From Pseudomonadota bacterium (GTDB taxonomy: Bacteria; Pseudomonadota; Gammaproteobacteria; Competibacterales; Competibacteraceae), in assembly GCA_030917925.1 (NCBI GenBank), contig JAUPTV010000067.1, positions 1 through 39,266 of the forward strand: a stretch of DNA of 39,266 bases. Direction: 5' to 3'. The position numbers and the translations under genes are program-made. The notes under the pieces were generated by a model. That model saw nothing but the letters and a program-made list of their open reading frames with translations. It had not been told where the DNA came from and did no database searches. Within the stretch, counting starts at the first letter, position 1. Every line of letters starts with the position of its first letter. Below, piece by piece: positions 36,179 through 39,266 of the stretch.

Positions 36179-39013
36179 TTGAAACTTTTTCATCCACATC
36201 AATTGCGCTGGCGCATCACCCTGGTCTTCGCACTGTTCGTGGGGTTGGCCATGCTGGTGCTCGGCGCGGTGATTGGTTATCGGTTGATCACGACCCTGAC
36301 CCAACAATTGGAAGGCGATCTGCAAAATCATGCGCAAAACGATGTCAATGCGTTGCGGCAACGGATGGAATATTTACTGGATAGCGCCAATAATCTGGCC
36401 AGGAATCCGCTGGTGATTAATGGCTTGCAGGATCCCCAGGGGCGCCGGGATTATTTGCTGCAACTGGCGGTCAATTTTGGTGAAAACCGGGATGTCGTCG
36501 CTATCGCGCTGCTGGACTATGACGGTCATCCGGTCTTCTCCAGTCTGGATAATGCCCCGACCTATCAAAACTCTCCGGTCTTGCGGACCACGCTCACGCG
36601 TGGCGTTAACAGCCTGTGGCTGGACAGCGCGAATAAACGCTGGGTGGTGTTTGTCCCGATCATCTATTACCACACCACGCAAGGCGCACTGGTGGTCGCC
36701 TACGATCTGGCCGCGATGGCGCAGCGGCTCCTGTTGGATTCGCCGGTGCTGGGGCATCGGTTGCTGGCGGGTGATGTGGAAAATTTTAATCACGCCACCA
36801 ACATCTCCGACCCTCTGGTCGCACGGGTCGCGCTGAATTCAAAGAATCACGGCCAGTTTAACGATCTGGGACTGGCCATAGAGGTCGTGGGTCCCAAGGA
36901 TCACTATTTGGGGCCGGCCATTAGCGCTTTGCGCGACATCGCCGTGCTAGGCATGTTACTAACCTTGGCGGCGCTGCTGGTGGCCTCACGCATCGGATTT
37001 GGCATTGCCCGCCCCATTTTGACGCTCTGTCAGCGGGTGGAAGCGGCGGATGGCAGCGAGGAGCGCCGTTGTGCGCCCTTGGGAACGGGCGATGAGTTGG
37101 AACAGTTAGCGCAACTGTTTGATGAACGCACCCAGGCCTTGCGGCAGATTCAGCTTCATCTGGAAGAGCGGGTAGCGGAGCGCACTGCCGAGTTGGTAGA
37201 AGCAAAAATGCAGGCGGAGAGCGCCAATCGCGCCAAAAGCGCTTTTCTGGCCAATATGAGCCATGAAATCCGCACGCCGATGAACGCAATTATCGGCCTG
37301 ACCCATCTCCTGCGCAGAGACGCCGCTGATCCGCATCAGCGCAGCCAGCTCGATAAAGTCGCCAGCGCCGCCCGGCATCTGCTGGGCATTATCAACGACA
37401 TTCTGGACATCTCCAAGATCGAAGCGGGCAAGCTGATTCTGGAGAACCACGACTTTGAACTGGAAACGGTTTTTGCCGGGGTGTCCAGCCTGATCAATGA
37501 GAAAGCGCGGGAAAAGAATTTGCAGGTGATCATCGACATCGATCCGCGTCTGCCGGTCGTATTGCAAGGGGACGAACTGCGTTTGCGGCAGATTTTGCTC
37601 AACTTTGCCGGCAATGCGATCAAGTTCACCCAGCAAGGCCAGATCGGTCTCAGCGCCCGGCTGCTCGAATCCGGGCTAGAACGTTGCTGGGTGCGTTTCG
37701 AAATCCGGGATAGCGGCATTGGCATCGCTGATGATCAGCTTGTGCGACTGTTTCAGGCTTTTGAGCAGGCCGACGGCTCGATTACCCGACGCTATGGCGG
37801 CACCGGGCTGGGGTTGGCGATCAGTCGGCGGATTGTTGAACTCATGGGGGGGCGCCTTGGCGTCGACAGCCAGCTCGGCGTGGGCAGTTGCTTCTGGTTC
37901 GAATTGCCATTCGCCCTGGGAACCATGAAGCTAGATGATCACGAAACAGAGAGTCCGCTCCAGCGATTAGCCGCGCATCGGGGGCAACGCATTTTGCTGG
38001 TCGAGGACAATCGGGTGAACCAGGAGGTCGCCAGGGAGTTGTTACAGGATTGCGGCTTACGGGTCGAAGTTGCTAATGACGGTCAAGTCGCGCTGAACAT
38101 GGTCAGCAAGGCCGACTATGACCTGATTCTCATGGACGTGCAGATGCCGGTGATGGATGGTCTGGAAGCGGCTTGGCGCATTCGTCAGCTCGACCGTTAT
38201 CGGCAGACGCCCATTTTAGCGATGACCGCCAACGCCTTCGCTGATGAGCGTCAGGAATGTATCAAAGCCGGGATGTGGGACCATATTGCTAAACCGGTAG
38301 ATCCGCTGCGTCTCTACGAGTCCCTGCTGCGCTGGCTGCCCACTCCGGAACCCGGCGCTGCGCCAGCTCAGCCTGTCCGTTCCGAGCCGTTGCTGACCGT
38401 GGATCAGCCGTTGCTGGAGCGGTTGCGCAGCGTGGCGGGTTTAAACGTGGAGGCAGGCTTGAAGACCCTGAGCAACAAGTTTCCCAGTTATGTGCGGTTG
38501 CTGAAACAGTTTGTTCTCTATCACTGCGATGACGCTGCCCTGGTCTGCCAGTATCGGGATCAGGATCGGTGGGATGATATCCAGCGTTTGGCCCATAACT
38601 TGAAGGGCGTCACCGCCAATCTGGGATTGTTGGGAGTCAGTGAAGCGGCGATGGCGCTTGAGCGGGCGATTCGCCAGAAGCGCCCGGCGCTGGAATGCAA
38701 TGCGCGGTTTGAATCGTTCGTGTGCGCATTGAGAACCGGCATTGAGGCTTTAGCGAACATCCTTCCCGGCCAGGAGGCAGCGCCATCCCCCGAAATCCTG
38801 GATGGAGCGCGCCTGCCGGTAGTTCTGGACGAGTTGGCGGTGCTGTTGGCCGAAGATGACTTGAATGCAGTTAACCACTATCAGAAACATGCGGGCCAGA
38901 TCGCGGCCGTCCTGGGGGCGCAAGCGTCGGTGCTGTCCCTGCGGATTGAGCAATACCAGTTTGAAGAGGCACTGGAAATTCTCAGGACTGCGATGCAGGA
39001 ATTGCGAGGTTAA
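36179..39013 (+). CDS. Hybrid sensor histidine kinase with receiver and HPt domains
   Basis: This 944-residue inner-membrane kinase starts at TTG 36179, supported by GGAG six bases upstream, and lies directly after the double binding protein. Domains in order: membrane segment 1 (about 10-32), periplasmic Cache-like sensor (about 35-245), membrane segment 2 (about 250-272), HAMP, coiled coil, HisKA with phospho-acceptor H362 ([16 protein letters not shown]), HATPase with NAIKF, DSGIGI and [11 protein letters not shown], receiver with D653 ([12 protein letters not shown]) and HPt with H806 ([13 protein letters not shown]). This is a full four-step relay (His-Asp-His) of the BarA/TorS type with no output domain, so a separate response regulator must receive the phosphate. 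None is in the window. The layout resembles TorT-TorS, in which a periplasmic protein talks to the kinase sensor. Confidence 0.93.
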   Translation: MKLFHPHQLRWRITLVFALFVGLAMLVLGAVIGYRLITTLTQQLEGDLQNHAQNDVNALRQRMEYLLDSANNLARNPLVINGLQDPQGRRDYLLQLAVNFGENRDVVAIALLDYDGHPVFSSLDNAPTYQNSPVLRTTLTRGVNSLWLDSANKRWVVFVPIIYYHTTQGALVVAYDLAAMAQRLLLDSPVLGHRLLAGDVENFNHATNISDPLVARVALNSKNHGQFNDLGLAIEVVGPKDHYLGPAISALRDIAVLGMLLTLAALLVASRIGFGIARPILTLCQRVEAADGSEERRCAPLGTGDELEQLAQLFDERTQALRQIQLHLEERVAERTAELVEAKMQAESANRAKSAFLANMSHEIRTPMNAIIGLTHLLRRDAADPHQRSQLDKVASAARHLLGIINDILDISKIEAGKLILENHDFELETVFAGVSSLINEKAREKNLQVIIDIDPRLPVVLQGDELRLRQILLNFAGNAIKFTQQGQIGLSARLLESGLERCWVRFEIRDSGIGIADDQLVRLFQAFEQADGSITRRYGGTGLGLAISRRIVELMGGRLGVDSQLGVGSCFWFELPFALGTMKLDDHETESPLQRLAAHRGQRILLVEDNRVNQEVARELLQDCGLRVEVANDGQVALNMVSKADYDLILMDVQMPVMDGLEAAWRIRQLDRYRQTPILAMTANAFADERQECIKAGMWDHIAKPVDPLRLYESLLRWLPTPEPGAAPAQPVRSEPLLTVDQPLLERLRSVAGLNVEAGLKTLSNKFPSYVRLLKQFVLYHCDDAALVCQYRDQDRWDDIQRLAHNLKGVTANLGLLGVSEAAMALERAIRQKRPALECNARFESFVCALRTGIEALANILPGQEAAPSPEILDGARLPVVLDELAVLLAEDDLNAVNHYQKHAGQIAAVLGAQASVLSLRIEQYQFEEALEILRTAMQELRG

Positions 39014-39266
39014 TGGAGCGCCGTCAATCACCCCGCCCTAAAGGGCGAGGCTTGTGGTGGCTAAAACCGCAAGTCTGGATTGACCAGCCCAAGCCGTAAC
39101 CAACCGGCTACGTTGTGTAGAGGTTAAAGACTCACCTTGGGGCGCTTCCTCAACTCCAAGCTCTGAAAGTCCCGGTTGCAGACACGCGATAGGGTCAGCA
39201 CGAAACGGATTGGGACGCGATGCCGGTACGCAACATGGGCGAGGGGAGCGAAGCCGCAGGGCTTCC
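39014..39266 (-). mobile_element. Possible right end of an IS200/IS605-type (tnpB-bearing) element, truncated by the window edge
   Basis: No complete gene is present in these 253 bases. Near the kinase stop lies a CG-rich hairpin: CGCCCT (39034-39039), loop AA, AGGGCG (39042-39047), with flanking CC/GG pairs. Read on the minus strand it ends ...AGGGCGGGGTGATTGACGG, which resembles the terminal hairpin found after tnpB in IS200/IS605 elements. Further hairpins follow toward the window edge: AGCCG/CGGCT (39092-39109), CTTGG/CCAAG (39136-39160) and GAAGCC/GGCTTC (39250-39265). A minus-strand frame without a start is open from 39265 to a stop at 39038-39040, about 75 codons, but I do not recognise its product. 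Serial hairpins just inside the end fit the 3' part of tnpB with its guide (omega) RNA, but no TnpB motif is visible. Confidence 0.45.

Noticed and set aside
35477-36361. 294-codon minus-strand open frame across the binding-protein/kinase junction
   Set aside because: It is a shadow of two clear plus-strand genes with no ribosome binding site or motif.
1-39266. CRISPR arrays, tRNA and rRNA genes
   Set aside because: No regularly spaced direct repeats, cloverleaf-like sequences or ribosomal RNA sequences were seen on either strand.

Overview
The window looks like chromosome from a gammaproteobacterium. The evidence is the arrangement of housekeeping genes: clpS-clpA convergent with infA, glnD-map divergent from rpsB-tsf-pyrH-frr-uppS-cdsA-dxr-rseP-bamA-skp-lpxD-fabZ-lpxA-lpxB, together with an LPS/lipid A pathway and RecB. 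Base composition is moderately GC-rich. The mix of genes would fit a Competibacter-like or Chromatiales-like lineage, but that is an impression and not something the sequence proves.

Layout. 1-958: a non-coding stretch with a strong inverted repeat, then a decayed integron-type tyrosine recombinase gene (frameshifted, catalytic core deleted). 1042-5147: rnhB-dnaE (RNase HII and DNA polymerase III alpha). 5295-8151: clpS-clpA and convergent infA. 8239-9817: a small flavodoxin-like gene overlapping mtgA, whose 5' end carries a palindromic repeat read in frame, then a small secreted protein with three cysteine repeats on the minus strand. 9845-13365: glnD and map on the minus strand. 13366-27311: a long plus-strand block covering translation (rpsB, tsf, frr), nucleotide metabolism (pyrH), isoprenoid and lipid precursors (uppS, cdsA, dxr), envelope biogenesis (rseP, bamA, skp) and lipid A/fatty acid synthesis (lpxD, fabZ, lpxA, lpxB). 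Many of these genes overlap by 4 bases or are a few bases apart. 27308-27551: relics of a VapBC-type toxin-antitoxin pair. 27564-29324: an iron-containing alcohol dehydrogenase fused to an SCP2-like domain. 29509-33939: mepA and recB, probably coupled. 34025-39013: a two-gene sensory unit. 39014-39266: structured non-coding DNA resembling the right end of an IS200/IS605-type element running out of the window.

The most unusual system is the pair at 34025-39013. The first gene encodes a membrane-anchored protein with two different periplasmic solute-binding folds in tandem, a TRAP (DctP-type) domain followed by an ABC (LivJ-type) domain, and no transporter genes beside it. Three bases later a hybrid histidine kinase begins (periplasmic sensor, HAMP, HisKA, HATPase, receiver, HPt). 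I infer that the double binding protein presents ligand information to the kinase, not to a permease. No response regulator with an output domain is in the window.

The second theme is genome rearrangement. In many gammaproteobacteria lpxB is followed directly by rnhB-dnaE. Here rnhB-dnaE lies more than 20 kb away, on the other side of the lpx cluster, just after an integrase relic, while lpxB is followed by toxin-antitoxin debris.
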